DNA of 64,000 nucleotides, from the NCBI GenBank assembly GCA_937896885.1, contig CALBNX010000040.1, positions 73,230 through 137,229 on the forward strand. Direction: 5' to 3'. Of the stretch, positions 36,361 to 45,311 are shown piece after piece (within the stretch, counting starts at the first letter, position 1; every line of letters begins with the position of its first letter). The stretch is from an uncultured Clostridia bacterium (lineage in GTDB: Bacteria > Bacillota > Clostridia > Oscillospirales > Acutalibacteraceae). The position numbers were made by a program, and so were the translations under genes. Under the pieces are notes generated by a model. That model was given only the letters and a program-made list of their open reading frames with translations. It ran no database searches and was not told the origin of the DNA.

Positions 36361-37265
36361 ACACAAAAATAAATCTTCTCGGTATTGAAATAGATAATCC
36401 AATTATTCCTGCAAGTGGTACTTATGGATTTGGTTATGAATTTGCAGAACTATATGATATAAATATTCTTGGTACTTTCTCTTTTAAAGGTACAACAAAA
36501 GATGCTCGTTTCGGCAATCCAACACCAAGAATTGCTGAATGTAATGCAGGTATGATTAACTCTGTAGGTCTTCAAAATCCTGGTGTTGATAAAGTTATCA
36601 ATGAAGAGTTACCTAAGCTTGCAAAAGTGTTCAATAAACCTGTAATGGCAAATGTAAGTGGTTTTTCTGTTGAAGAATATGCTTATACTTGTGAAAAAAT
36701 CAATGAATGCCCACAAGTCGGTTGGATTGAAGTTAACGTATCTTGCCCTAATGTTCACAATGGTGGTATGAGTTTTGGCACAGAACCTCAAGCAGTTGAA
36801 AAGGTTGTTAAGGCTGTAAAGGCTGTTACAACAAAACCTATTATTATTAAACTTTCACCAAATGTTACTGATATTGTTTCAATTGCAAAAGCTGCTGAAT
36901 CTGCAGGTGCTGATGGTATCAGTCTTATTAACACGTTACTTGGTATGAGAATTGACATTAAGCGTCGTCAACCTGTAATTGCTAACAAAATGGGTGGTTT
37001 TTCTGGCTCTGCAATTTTCCCTGTTGCTGTTAGAATGGTTTATCAGGTTTATGATGCAGTTAAAATCCCGATTATAGGTATGGGCGGTGTTTCAACTGCA
37101 AAGGATGTCATTGAAATGATGATGGCAGGTGCAACTGCTGTGCAAGTGGGTGCTGCAAATCTTGTTGACCCGTTTGCCTGTAAAACAATTATTGAAGAAT
37201 TACCAAATGAATTAGCAAAATTAAATGTAAAAGATATAAATGAAATTATAGGAGGAGCACACTAA
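36354..37265 (+). CDS. pyrD: Dihydroorotate dehydrogenase B, catalytic subunit
   Basis: FMN enzyme that oxidises dihydroorotate to orotate. The 303 residues show the class 1 active-site cysteine in [13 protein letters not shown] (class 2 enzymes use serine), [26 protein letters not shown] and the FMN phosphate site [19 protein letters not shown]. It works as a heterotetramer with PyrK, whose gene overlaps its start. Its stop overlaps the pyrF start region by one base. Confidence 0.96.
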   Translation: MVNTKINLLGIEIDNPIIPASGTYGFGYEFAELYDINILGTFSFKGTTKDARFGNPTPRIAECNAGMINSVGLQNPGVDKVINEELPKLAKVFNKPVMANVSGFSVEEYAYTCEKINECPQVGWIEVNVSCPNVHNGGMSFGTEPQAVEKVVKAVKAVTTKPIIIKLSPNVTDIVSIAKAAESAGADGISLINTLLGMRIDIKRRQPVIANKMGGFSGSAIFPVAVRMVYQVYDAVKIPIIGMGGVSTAKDVIEMMMAGATAVQVGAANLVDPFACKTIIEELPNELAKLNVKDINEIIGGAH

Positions 37266-37963
37266 TGGGTAAAGACGTAATTATTGCTTGTGATTTTTCA
37301 AGCAAAGCAGATGTTATGGCTTTTCTTGACAAATTCACAGATGTAAAGCCATTTGTAAAAATTGGTATGGAGCTTTATTATGCTGAAGGTCCATCAATCG
37401 TAAAAGAAATTAAGGCAAGGGGACATAAGATTTTCCTTGACCTTAAACTTCACGATATTCCTAACACAGTTAAAAAATCAATGGCTATTCTTTCTAACCT
37501 TGATGTTGATATGACTAATCTTCACGCAGGTGGCGCAATTCCTATGATGGAGGGCGCACTTGAAGGATTAACTCGTGCTGATGGTACAAGACCGATTCTT
37601 ATTGCTGTAACACAACTTACATCAACAAGTCAAGAAGTTATGGAAAGAGATTTACTTATTAAAGAACCAATCGACGAAGTTGTAATGCACTATGCTCATA
37701 ATGCAAAAATAGCTGGTCTTGACGGTGTCGTTTGCTCACCACTTGAAGCAGATAAAGTTCATAACAGATGCGGTAAGGATTTTGTTACTGTTACACCTGG
37801 AATTCGTTTTGCTGATGGTGACATCGGTGACCAGGTCCGTGTTATGACACCTGAAAAAGCAAAAGAAGCAGGTTCTGACTATATTGTTGTTGGCAGACCT
37901 ATTACTGCAGCGGCTGACCCGGTTGCAGCATATAAGAGATGCGTAGCAGAATTTGTAGGATAA
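37265..37963 (+). CDS. pyrF: Orotidine 5'-phosphate decarboxylase
   Basis: Last step of UMP synthesis. The 232-residue TIM barrel has the catalytic tetrad region [15 protein letters not shown] (Asp-Lys-Asp), the [11 protein letters not shown] segment and the phosphate-binding C-terminal [12 protein letters not shown]. An AGGAGGAGC Shine-Dalgarno within the end of pyrD drives ATG 37265. It lies between pyrD and pyrE, an order that puts the last two UMP enzymes together. Confidence 0.96.
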   Translation: MGKDVIIACDFSSKADVMAFLDKFTDVKPFVKIGMELYYAEGPSIVKEIKARGHKIFLDLKLHDIPNTVKKSMAILSNLDVDMTNLHAGGAIPMMEGALEGLTRADGTRPILIAVTQLTSTSQEVMERDLLIKEPIDEVVMHYAHNAKIAGLDGVVCSPLEADKVHNRCGKDFVTVTPGIRFADGDIGDQVRVMTPEKAKEAGSDYIVVGRPITAAADPVAAYKRCVAEFVG

Positions 37964-37975
37964 GGAGATAATGAA

Positions 37976-38629
37976 ATGGAAGCTTATAAAAGAGAGTTTA
38001 TACAATTTTTAGAGGGTGCAGGCGTTCTTAAATTTGGCGATTTTACTGCAAAGTCAGGTCGTAAAATCCCGTATTTTGTTAACGCAGGTATGATTAAGAC
38101 AGGCGACCAGATTACAAAAATGGGTGAATTTTATGCAAAGGCTTACTTTGATAAGCTCGGAAAAAAGAACGCTGTACTTTATGGTCCTGCATATAAGGGA
38201 ATTTCCCTTTCTATTTCAGCTGCGGTTGCTCTTTCAAAGAATGGTCTTAATGTTCCATTTTTCTTTAACCGTAAAGAAGTAAAAGACCACGGAGAAGGTG
38301 GTACATTCGTTGGATATATTCCAGAAGCTGGCGAAGAAATTGTTATTATTGAAGACGTTATCACCGCTGGTACTGCTATCCGTGAATCAATGGATATTCT
38401 AAAATCTCTTGAAGGCACAAAAGTTATTGCTACTTTCATAATGGTTGACCGTAAAGAAAAAGGTCAAACTGATAAAGGTGCTATGCAAGAAATTGAAGAA
38501 CAGTTTGGCTTCCCTGTATATTCAGTAGTTGATGTTTATGACATTATTGAATATCTTGAAGAAGACGAAGCTAATCGTGAAAATGTTGATAGAATTAAAA
38601 AGTACCTTGAAGTAAATGGTGCTAAATAA
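37976..38629 (+). CDS. pyrE: Orotate phosphoribosyltransferase
   Basis: Joins orotate and PRPP to form OMP. The 217 residues include an N-terminal orotate-binding part ([21 protein letters not shown]), the catalytic loop with [13 protein letters not shown], and the PRPP-binding signature [23 protein letters not shown] precedes ATG 37976, 13 bases after pyrF. The length is typical for the family. Confidence 0.96.
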   Translation: MEAYKREFIQFLEGAGVLKFGDFTAKSGRKIPYFVNAGMIKTGDQITKMGEFYAKAYFDKLGKKNAVLYGPAYKGISLSISAAVALSKNGLNVPFFFNRKEVKDHGEGGTFVGYIPEAGEEIVIIEDVITAGTAIRESMDILKSLEGTKVIATFIMVDRKEKGQTDKGAMQEIEEQFGFPVYSVVDVYDIIEYLEEDEANRENVDRIKKYLEVNGAK

Positions 38630-38643
38630 TAAGGAAGATAATT

Positions 38644-39558
38644 ATGAGAAGTCTTATTGATATTCAAGAGCTTACAGTTGATGAGATTAACGAGCTTATT
38701 ACTGTAGCAAATGATATTATTGATAATCCAGCAAAATATAGTGAAAAGTGTAAAGGCAAAATACTTTCTACACTTTTCTTTGAACCATCAACAAGAACAA
38801 GACTCAGTTTTGAATCTGCTATGTATAATCTTGGTGGTAATGTACTCGGTTTCTCTGAAGCTCAAAGCTCATCATCTGCAAAAGGTGAGAGTGTTGCTGA
38901 CACAATCCGTACTGTTGGTTATTATGCCGATATTATTGCAATGCGCCATCCGAAAGAAGGTGCACCAATGGTTGCGTCTATGAATACTGATATTCCAGTA
39001 ATCAATGCTGGTGACGGTGGCCACAATCACCCAACACAAACACTTACTGACTTGCTAACAATTCAGCGTGAGAAAGGCAGATTTGATAACCTTACAATAG
39101 GGTTCTGTGGTGACCTAAAGTTTGGTAGAACTGTTCATTCTCTTATTGGTGCAATGTCAAGATATAAGAATGTTAAATTTGTACTTATTTCACCTGAAGA
39201 ATTAAAAGTTCCTGAATATATTAAGCAAACCGAATTAGAAGCTAAAAATCTTGAATATGTTGAAACAACTTCACTTGAAGATGCTATGCCCGACCTTGAT
39301 ATTCTTTATATGACAAGAGTTCAACGCGAAAGATTCTTTAATGAACAAGACTATATCCGTCTTAAAGACAGTTATATTCTTACACCACAGAAATTAGAAA
39401 CAGCAAAAGATGATTTGTGCATTATGCACCCACTTCCAAGAGTGAATGAGATTTCTGTAGCAGTTGATAAAGACCCGCGAGCATGCTATTTTAGACAAGT
39501 TAATAATGGTAAATTCATTAGAATGGCTCTTATTATGAAATTGTTGGAGGTAATATAA
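38644..39558 (+). CDS. pyrB: Aspartate carbamoyltransferase, catalytic subunit
   Basis: Condenses carbamoyl phosphate and aspartate, the committed step of the pathway. The 304 residues carry the carbamoyl-phosphate loop [15 protein letters not shown], the [21 protein letters not shown] 80s loop region (SSSAKGES), the [11 protein letters not shown] motif and the aspartate site [10 protein letters not shown]. The adjacent pyrI shows it forms the allosteric catalytic-regulatory complex. It begins 15 bases after pyrE. Confidence 0.97.
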   Translation: MRSLIDIQELTVDEINELITVANDIIDNPAKYSEKCKGKILSTLFFEPSTRTRLSFESAMYNLGGNVLGFSEAQSSSSAKGESVADTIRTVGYYADIIAMRHPKEGAPMVASMNTDIPVINAGDGGHNHPTQTLTDLLTIQREKGRFDNLTIGFCGDLKFGRTVHSLIGAMSRYKNVKFVLISPEELKVPEYIKQTELEAKNLEYVETTSLEDAMPDLDILYMTRVQRERFFNEQDYIRLKDSYILTPQKLETAKDDLCIMHPLPRVNEISVAVDKDPRACYFRQVNNGKFIRMALIMKLLEVI

Positions 39559-39975
39559 ATGATTATCGGACAAATTAAAGACGGAATCGTTTTAGACCAC
39601 ATTACTGCTGGTTTAGGTATGACTCTTTACAATTTTTTAGGTCTTGATGAGCTTGATTGTCAGGTTGCGCTCATAAAAAACGCTGAAAGTGTTAAAATGG
39701 GACGAAAAGATATAATCAAAATTGATAGAGTAATCGATATTGATATGGATGCATTGGGTTATCTCGACCCTGGTGTTACCGTTAATATCATCAAAGATGG
39801 TAAACTTGCTAAACGACAGAATATTGATATTCCTGAAAGAATTGAAAATGTTATTAAGTGCAAAAATCCACGTTGTATAACAACTGTTGAGCAAGAATTA
39901 CCACATATCTTTACTTTAAGAGATAAAGAAAACAGAGTTTATCGTTGTCTTTATTGTGAAAGTAAAGCAAAATAA
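39559..39975 (+). CDS. pyrI: Aspartate carbamoyltransferase, regulatory subunit
   Basis: Binds CTP and ATP to tune PyrB. The 138 residues have an N-terminal nucleotide-binding half (KDGIVLDHITAGLGMTLYN) and a C-terminal zinc domain with four cysteines (CKNPRCITT and CLYCE). It starts directly after the pyrB stop. Its presence means feedback control at the protein level, which may replace the PyrR-type control that I do not find in the short operon leader. No carAB genes accompany the operon. Confidence 0.95.
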   Translation: MIIGQIKDGIVLDHITAGLGMTLYNFLGLDELDCQVALIKNAESVKMGRKDIIKIDRVIDIDMDALGYLDPGVTVNIIKDGKLAKRQNIDIPERIENVIKCKNPRCITTVEQELPHIFTLRDKENRVYRCLYCESKAK

Positions 39976-40005
39976 AAAAATACACAAAAAATTAGTTGTT
40001 TTTTA

Positions 40006-40036
40006 TAGAAATTTCGTCATACGAAATTTCTACTTT
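40006..40036 (+). terminator. Probable terminator of the pyr operon
   Basis: TAGAAATTTCGT-CAT-ACGAAATTTCTA forms a perfect 12-bp hairpin 31 bases after pyrI. Only a short CTTTAATT follows, so termination may be partial. It abuts the next promoter. Confidence 0.55.
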
Positions 40037-40038
40037 AA

Positions 40039-40068
40039 TTGACATTAAATATCAAAATATATTATAAT
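40039..40068 (+). promoter_or_regulatory. Promoter of the purine operon
   Basis: TTGACA (40039-40044), 18-base spacer, TATAAT (40063-40068): both hexamers match consensus. Transcription would begin at about 40075, just before the ZTP aptamer. Confidence 0.75.
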
Positions 40069-40088
40069 GTCATTGTTAAAAATTAAAC

Positions 40089-40163
40089 TACCGTGTGACT
40101 GACGGATAATGTGGAGCACCACAATGGAGCACGGTTTCAATTATAAGCCGACCGTCTGGGCAG
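40089..40163 (+). ncRNA. ZTP (pfl) riboswitch aptamer
   Basis: The leader of purE has the hallmarks of the ZMP/ZTP-binding pfl motif. A 5' domain CCGTGTGACTGACGG precedes a hairpin of GTGG and CCAC around AGCA, then GGAGCACGG. After a linker, the conserved 3' element GCCGACCGTCTGGGCA (about 40147-40162) follows. The gene context, purine and one-carbon metabolism including the AICAR transformylase, is the classic setting: ZMP and ZTP rise when 10-formyltetrahydrofolate is short. The recognition is by motif; a covariance search would confirm it. Confidence 0.88.
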
Positions 40164-40208
40164 TCCTTACACTAAATAAATGTATAGGACTGTCCATTTG
40201 CGTTTTTT
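40158..40208 (+). terminator. Riboswitch-controlled terminator upstream of purE
   Basis: GGGCAGTCCTTACA (40158-40171) pairs with TGTATAGGACTGTCC (40181-40195, one bulge), followed by GCGTTTTTTTT. Its 5' arm uses the GGGCA of the aptamer, so ligand binding should prevent the hairpin: an ON switch. Confidence 0.85.
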
Positions 40209-40220
40209 TTGGAGGTATTT

Positions 40221-40715
40221 ATGAAAAAAGTTGGTATTGTTATGGGAAGCGATAGTGACCTTCCAATTATAAAAAAAGCAACCGCCGTATTAGATGATTT
40301 AAAAATTCCATACACTGTTAATATTTACTCAGCTCACAGAACACCTGAACAGGCTCGTGATTTTTCAGTAAATGCAAGAGAAAATGGTTATGGTGCTTTG
40401 ATTTGTGCTGCTGGTATGGCTGCACATCTTGCTGGTGCTATTGCAGCAAACACAACACTTCCAGTTATTGGAATTCCTTGCTCTTCGCAATATCTCGATG
40501 GTATGGACGCTCTTCTTTCTACAGTGCAAATGCCTTCGGGTATTCCTGTTGCAACAGTGGCAATCAATGGCGGTGCTAACGCTGCTTTACTTGCTGCCCA
40601 AATTATCGCTGTTGAAGACAAAGAATTAGCTGATAAGCTTAATCAAATGAGAAAAGATGCAGCAGAAGTTGTTCTAAAAAAAGATGCAGACGTAATGTCA
40701 AAATTAAATTCGTAA
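40221..40715 (+). CDS. purE: N5-carboxyaminoimidazole ribonucleotide mutase (PurE)
   Basis: Purine step 6. ATG 40221 follows GGAGG, giving 164 residues with [17 protein letters not shown], the SAHRTPEQ loop and [30 protein letters not shown] and the C-terminal helix complete the PurE fold. It looks like the class I type, which normally uses N5-CAIR made by PurK. No purK is in this window, so PurK may be elsewhere or this PurE may use CO2 directly. It is the first gene after the ZTP riboswitch. Confidence 0.95.
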   Translation: MKKVGIVMGSDSDLPIIKKATAVLDDLKIPYTVNIYSAHRTPEQARDFSVNARENGYGALICAAGMAAHLAGAIAANTTLPVIGIPCSSQYLDGMDALLSTVQMPSGIPVATVAINGGANAALLAAQIIAVEDKELADKLNQMRKDAAEVVLKKDADVMSKLNS

Positions 40716-40748
40716 AAATTTATATTTATTATAAAGGAGCAAAAAACA

Positions 40749-41429
40749 ATGGAAAAGATTTACACAGGTAAAACAAAGGACGTATTTAAGCTTGATAACG
40801 GCAATTGCCTTCTTAAATTTAAAGACGATTGCACAGGTAAAGATGGTGTATTTGACCCAGGTGAAAACTCAGTTGGTCTTACAATTGATGGTGTTGGTGA
40901 TGTAAATCTCCGTATGTCAATTTATTTCTTTGAAAAAGTTAATGCTGCAGGTATTAAGACTCACTATGTAAGTGCTAACCTCGAAGATACAACAATGGAA
41001 GTTCTTCCTGCAAAGGTATTTGGTCACGGTCTTGAAGTAATTTGTCGTCATAAGGCTGTTGGTAGCTTTATCCGTCGTTATGGCGATTATATTGAAGAAG
41101 GTGCTGACCTTCCTGCTTATGTTGAAATGACATTTAAAGACGATGCAAAAGGTGACCCACTTGTAATTAAAGATGCTCTCGTTGCTCTTGGTGTTATGAC
41201 AGATAAGCAATATGAAGATATCAAGAAAATGACTCAGGATATTACTCAAATTGTTGCTGATGACCTTAAAGAAAAAGGTCTTGTACTTTATGATATTAAA
41301 TTTGAATTTGGTTACGACCCAGATGGCAATGTTATGCTTATCGATGAAATCGCATCAGGTAATATGCGTGTGTACAAAGATGGCAAATACATTGACCCAA
41401 TGACACTTTCAGAACTTTTCTTTGCATAA
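40749..41429 (+). CDS. purC: SAICAR synthetase
   Basis: Ligates aspartate to CAIR using ATP, purine step 7. The 226 residues begin [13 protein letters not shown] and include [30 protein letters not shown] and the C-terminal [12 protein letters not shown] (canonical DEI.S.DS.R-like region, somewhat divergent). AAAGGAG precedes ATG 40749. It is 11 bases before purF and probably co-transcribed from the riboswitch promoter. Confidence 0.95.
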   Translation: MEKIYTGKTKDVFKLDNGNCLLKFKDDCTGKDGVFDPGENSVGLTIDGVGDVNLRMSIYFFEKVNAAGIKTHYVSANLEDTTMEVLPAKVFGHGLEVICRHKAVGSFIRRYGDYIEEGADLPAYVEMTFKDDAKGDPLVIKDALVALGVMTDKQYEDIKKMTQDITQIVADDLKEKGLVLYDIKFEFGYDPDGNVMLIDEIASGNMRVYKDGKYIDPMTLSELFFA

Positions 41430-41440
41430 GGAGAAATTAA

Positions 41441-42865
41441 ATGGGTGGTTTCTTTGGCGCAGTCAGTAAAAACGATACGGTTTTAGACGTGTTTTTTGGT
41501 ACTGACTATCACTCTCATCTCGGTACTCGTCGCGGAGGCATGGCCGCATTTGACAAAAATACCGGGTTACAACGAAAAATTCATAAAATTGAAAATTCGC
41601 CTTTCAGAACTAAGTTTGAGAATATCTCAAACCAAATGAAAGGTAACGCAGCAATAGGTTGCATCAGTGATTCTGATGCACAACCTTTGCTTGTTCGTTC
41701 AAAATTAGGTTTATATGCTATTTGCATCATTGGACTTGTGAATAACAAAGAAAAGCTTGTTGAAGAGTATTTATTTACAAATGGTGGCCATTTCGGTGCA
41801 ATGACAAATGAAGGCATAAACTCGACAGAGCTTGTTGCAGCAATTATAAATCAAAAAGATAGCTTTGAAGAAGGCATTGCATATGCACAAAGTCTTATTG
41901 ATGGCACAGCATCAATTTTAATTCTTACTGATGACGGCAGAATAATTACTGCTCGAGACAGATTGGGTAGAATTCCCGTCTTAATCGGTGTTCGTGAAGA
42001 TGGTTACTGTGTTTCATTTGAAGATTTTGCTTACAAAAAGCTTGGATATTCTGATTATAAAGAATTAGGACCAGGTGAAATAATTGAGTTAACTTCTGAT
42101 AATGCAACTGTTCTTCGTGAAGCTGGAAAAGAAATGAAAATTTGTGCATTCTTATGGTCTTATTATGGATATTCAACATCTTGCTATGAAGGTGTTAATG
42201 TTGAAGTAATGAGATATAAAAATGGCAAGATTATGGCAGAGCTCGACCGAAAAAATGGTGTTGCACAAGATATAGATTATGTAAGTGGTGTTCCTGATTC
42301 TGGTACTCCACACGCTATTGGATATGCAAACGCAAGCGGTATTCAATTTGCTCGTCCGTTTATCAAATATACACCAACTTGGGCGAGAAGTTTTACTCCT
42401 TCAAATCAAAACGAGCGTAACAGAGTTGCTAAGATGAAGCAAATTCCTGTTCACGACTTAATTCAAGATAAAAAATTACTCTTTGTTGATGATAGTATTG
42501 TCAGAGGCACTCAACTTCGCGAAACAGTAGAATTCCTTTATGAAAATGGTGCAAAAGAAGTTCATATTCGTTCTGCGTGCCCACCAATTATGTATGGGTG
42601 CAAATACTTGAATTTCTCTCGCGCTACATCAGATATGGAACTTATCGCCAGAAGCACTATTGTTGAACTTGAAGGCGAAGAAGGATTAGAATATATTGAT
42701 GAGTATATTGATTCATCAACTGCGCGTGGTAAAAATTTGCGCAACGCTATTTGTGAAAAACTGCATTTCACATCACTTGAATTCCAGTCAATTGACGGAA
42801 TAATTAAAGCAATTGGACTTCCAGCAGAATGTATTTGTACTTACTGTTGGAATGGAAAAGGCTAA
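41441..42865 (+). CDS. purF: Amidophosphoribosyltransferase homologue lacking the glutaminase cysteine
   Basis: PurF makes phosphoribosylamine from PRPP, the first committed purine step. The 474 residues contain an Ntn-type N-terminal half (HLGTRRGGMAAF, with the conserved RG) and an intact PRPP site in the C-terminal half (LLFVDDSIVRGTQLRET). The N-terminus reads MGGFFGAVS, where canonical PurF has a catalytic Cys after Met (MCGVFG). The start is well fixed by AAGGAG at 41428-41433, and no upstream in-frame start restores a Cys. It may therefore use free ammonia or a partner glutaminase. Confidence 0.88.
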   Translation: MGGFFGAVSKNDTVLDVFFGTDYHSHLGTRRGGMAAFDKNTGLQRKIHKIENSPFRTKFENISNQMKGNAAIGCISDSDAQPLLVRSKLGLYAICIIGLVNNKEKLVEEYLFTNGGHFGAMTNEGINSTELVAAIINQKDSFEEGIAYAQSLIDGTASILILTDDGRIITARDRLGRIPVLIGVREDGYCVSFEDFAYKKLGYSDYKELGPGEIIELTSDNATVLREAGKEMKICAFLWSYYGYSTSCYEGVNVEVMRYKNGKIMAELDRKNGVAQDIDYVSGVPDSGTPHAIGYANASGIQFARPFIKYTPTWARSFTPSNQNERNRVAKMKQIPVHDLIQDKKLLFVDDSIVRGTQLRETVEFLYENGAKEVHIRSACPPIMYGCKYLNFSRATSDMELIARSTIVELEGEEGLEYIDEYIDSSTARGKNLRNAICEKLHFTSLEFQSIDGIIKAIGLPAECICTYCWNGKG

Positions 42866-42888
42866 TAAAGAATACAGGAGATTGTAAT

Positions 42889-43941
42889 ATGGAACACAAA
42901 AATTCATTTTCTGCAAGCTATGCAGCTGCAGGCGTTGATATTACTGCTGGTTATAAATCAGTTGAACTTATGAAAAAACATGTTGCAAGAACTCGTAACG
43001 AGGGTTCAGTTGATGACGTAGGAGGTTTTGGCGGATGTTTTGACCTTAGCTGTGTTGCTGGAATGGAGCATCCTATCTCTGTTTCAGGTACAGATGGTTG
43101 TGGTACAAAAGTTAAACTTGCTATTCTTATGGATAAACATGATACAATTGGAATTGATGCAGTTGCAATGTGTGTTAATGACATTATTTGTGTGGGTGCA
43201 AAGCCATTATATTTTCTTGATTATATTGCTTGCGGTAAGAATGTTCCTGAAAAGATTGCAGAAATCGTTGGCGGTGTTGCTGAAGGCTGTGTTCAGTCAG
43301 GTTGTGCTCTTATCGGCGGTGAAACCGCTGAACATCCAGGCCTTATGCCTGAAGAAGACTATGACCTTGCAGGTTTTGCTGTAGGTGTAGTTGACAAGCC
43401 AAAAATGATTGACAATAGTAAGATGGCAGTAGGGGACGTTGTTGTTGCTCTTCCATCAACAGGTATTCACTCAAATGGTTTCAGCCTGTGTCGCAAAGTT
43501 TTTGATATTGATAATAATAATCCTGAACTTTATATTAAGAGAGAAGAATTAGGTGGCAAGAGTATTGCAGAAGCATTACTTGTACCTACAAAGATTTATG
43601 TTAAACCAGTTCTCGCTCTTCTTGAAAAGGTAAATGTAAAGGGCATTTCTCATATTACAGGCGGTGGATTCTACGAAAATATTCCACGTTCAATTCCTGA
43701 TGGACTTTGCGCAAAAATTGACAAGTCTGCTATTAAAGTGCTTCCTATCTTTAAAGTTATTGCAAAGTGGGGCAATATTCCTGAACGTGATATGTTTAAT
43801 ACATATAATATGGGCGTTGGTATGAGTATTGTAGTTCCTGCTAATGAAGTAGAAACTTCTCTTTCTATTCTCAAAGAAAATGGTATTGATGCTTACGTAA
43901 TCGGTGAAATCATCGAAGGCGACGAGAAGGTGCTTTTATAA
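42889..43941 (+). CDS. purM: Phosphoribosylformylglycinamidine cyclo-ligase (AIR synthetase)
   Basis: ATP-dependent ring closure of FGAM to AIR, purine step 5. The 350 residues from ATG 42889 (CAGGAG upstream) show YAAAGVDITAGYKSVELMKKHV, SGTDGCGTKVKLA, the DCVAMCVND-like VAMCVNDIICVGA, IGGETAEHPGLM and PSTGIHSNGFSL. These are typical of the PurM/PurL superfamily. The last base of its stop overlaps the purN start. Confidence 0.96.
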   Translation: MEHKNSFSASYAAAGVDITAGYKSVELMKKHVARTRNEGSVDDVGGFGGCFDLSCVAGMEHPISVSGTDGCGTKVKLAILMDKHDTIGIDAVAMCVNDIICVGAKPLYFLDYIACGKNVPEKIAEIVGGVAEGCVQSGCALIGGETAEHPGLMPEEDYDLAGFAVGVVDKPKMIDNSKMAVGDVVVALPSTGIHSNGFSLCRKVFDIDNNNPELYIKREELGGKSIAEALLVPTKIYVKPVLALLEKVNVKGISHITGGGFYENIPRSIPDGLCAKIDKSAIKVLPIFKVIAKWGNIPERDMFNTYNMGVGMSIVVPANEVETSLSILKENGIDAYVIGEIIEGDEKVLL

Positions 43942-44567
43942 TGAGTAAAAGAATTGTTGTTCTTGTTTCCGGTGGTGGCACAAACCTACAGGCTCTTATT
44001 GATGCACAAAACAGGGGAGAGCTTGGAAATGGTCGAATTACTTGTGTAATTGCTTCAAAAGCAGATGCATATGCTCTCACTCGTGCTGAAAATAATGGAA
44101 TTAAAACAAGAACACTCATAAGAAAAGATTATGCAGATATTGCATCATATAGCTGTGCTATGCGTGATTTACTTATTGAAGAAAAGGCAGATTTAATAGT
44201 TTACGCAGGATTTATGACTATTCTTGATAAAAATGTCTGTGATGCTTTTCAGAATAAAATGATTAATGTTCATCCTGCTCTTATTCCATCCTTTTGTGGA
44301 AAAGGTTTTTATGGATTACATGTTCATGAAGAAGCACTAAAAAAAGGTGTTAAAATTTCAGGCGCTACTGTTCATTTTGTTACTGCAGAATGTGATGCAG
44401 GACCAATAATTCTGCAAAAAGCAGTTGATGTTATGGATGATGATACACCTGAAACATTACAGAAAAGAATTATGGAACAAGCTGAATGGAAGATGCTTCC
44501 AAAAGCTGTACAACTTTTCTGTGATGATAAAATTATAGTAGAAAACGGTAAAACAAATATAATTTAA
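43941..44567 (+). CDS. purN: Phosphoribosylglycinamide formyltransferase (GAR transformylase)
   Basis: Transfers a formyl group from 10-formyltetrahydrofolate to GAR, purine step 3. The 208 residues hold VLVSGGGTNLQALID (phosphate loop), VYAGFMTIL, the active site INVHPALIPSF with Asn-His, and GATVHFVTAECDAGPII with the catalytic Asp. It starts on the purM stop (TAATG). The folate dependence of this step and of AICAR transformylase fits control by the ZTP riboswitch. Confidence 0.96.
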   Translation: MSKRIVVLVSGGGTNLQALIDAQNRGELGNGRITCVIASKADAYALTRAENNGIKTRTLIRKDYADIASYSCAMRDLLIEEKADLIVYAGFMTILDKNVCDAFQNKMINVHPALIPSFCGKGFYGLHVHEEALKKGVKISGATVHFVTAECDAGPIILQKAVDVMDDDTPETLQKRIMEQAEWKMLPKAVQLFCDDKIIVENGKTNII

Positions 44568-44583
44568 TCGGAGGATTTTTCAA

Positions 44584-45300
44584 ATGGAAATCAAGTCACT
44601 TGAAAACGAACTTAATTCTCTCGCTTATCACGGCAGAGGAATTATAATCGGTAAAAGCGTAGATGGTAAAAAAGCGATTACTGCTTATTTTATTATGGGT
44701 AGAAGTGTTAACAGCCGTAACAGAGTTTTTGTTGCCGAAGGCGATGCAATGAGAACAAAAGCATTTGATGAGTCAAAAATGACTGACCCACACCTTATTA
44801 TTTACTATCCTGTAAGAGTTCTTGGTAATAAAACTATTGTTACTAATGGTGACCAGACAGATACTATCTATGAGCTTATGGATAAGCAAATGACTTTTGA
44901 ACAGGCACTTCGCACTCGTGAGTTTGAAGATGACGCTCCAAACTATACACCTCGTATTTCAGGTATTATCCATCACGAAAATGGTGATATGAACTACGCA
45001 ATGTCGATTCTTAAGTCGGCTGATGGTGACGGTTCATCATGTCAGAGATATACATACGCTTATTCAAATCCTCTTGCAGGTCGTGCAAAGTTTATCCATA
45101 CATATAAAGCTGACGGAAATCCACTTCCAAGCTTTGAGGGTGAACCAAAAACTCTTGAATTACCAGATGTAGATATTGATACAATGACTGATATCATTTG
45201 GAAAAACCTCAACGAAGATAATAAAGTTTCTCTTTTTGTAAGATATATTGACCTTGCAACAGGAGAATTTGAGTCAAGAATTGTTAATAAAAATGTATAA
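44584..45300 (+). CDS. purO: IMP cyclohydrolase, PurO-like
   Basis: Closes FAICAR to IMP, the last step. The 238-residue protein resembles the archaeal-type PurO family rather than the N-terminal half of bifunctional PurH. Examples are YHGRGIIIGKSVDGKKAITAY, MGRSVNSRNRVF and the TDPHLIIYYPVRV segment, and an Ntn-like alpha-beta fold is expected. GGAGGATTTTTCAA precedes ATG 44584. It is 12 bases upstream of a stand-alone AICAR transformylase, so the two together replace PurH. Confidence 0.88.
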   Translation: MEIKSLENELNSLAYHGRGIIIGKSVDGKKAITAYFIMGRSVNSRNRVFVAEGDAMRTKAFDESKMTDPHLIIYYPVRVLGNKTIVTNGDQTDTIYELMDKQMTFEQALRTREFEDDAPNYTPRISGIIHHENGDMNYAMSILKSADGDGSSCQRYTYAYSNPLAGRAKFIHTYKADGNPLPSFEGEPKTLELPDVDIDTMTDIIWKNLNEDNKVSLFVRYIDLATGEFESRIVNKNV

Positions 45301-45311
45301 GGAGATTAGTA

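Noticed and set aside
37736..38005. Antisense open frames opposite pyr and pur genes
   Set aside because: They mirror well-supported enzymes, are rich in residues typical of reverse-complement translation and lack Shine-Dalgarno sites.
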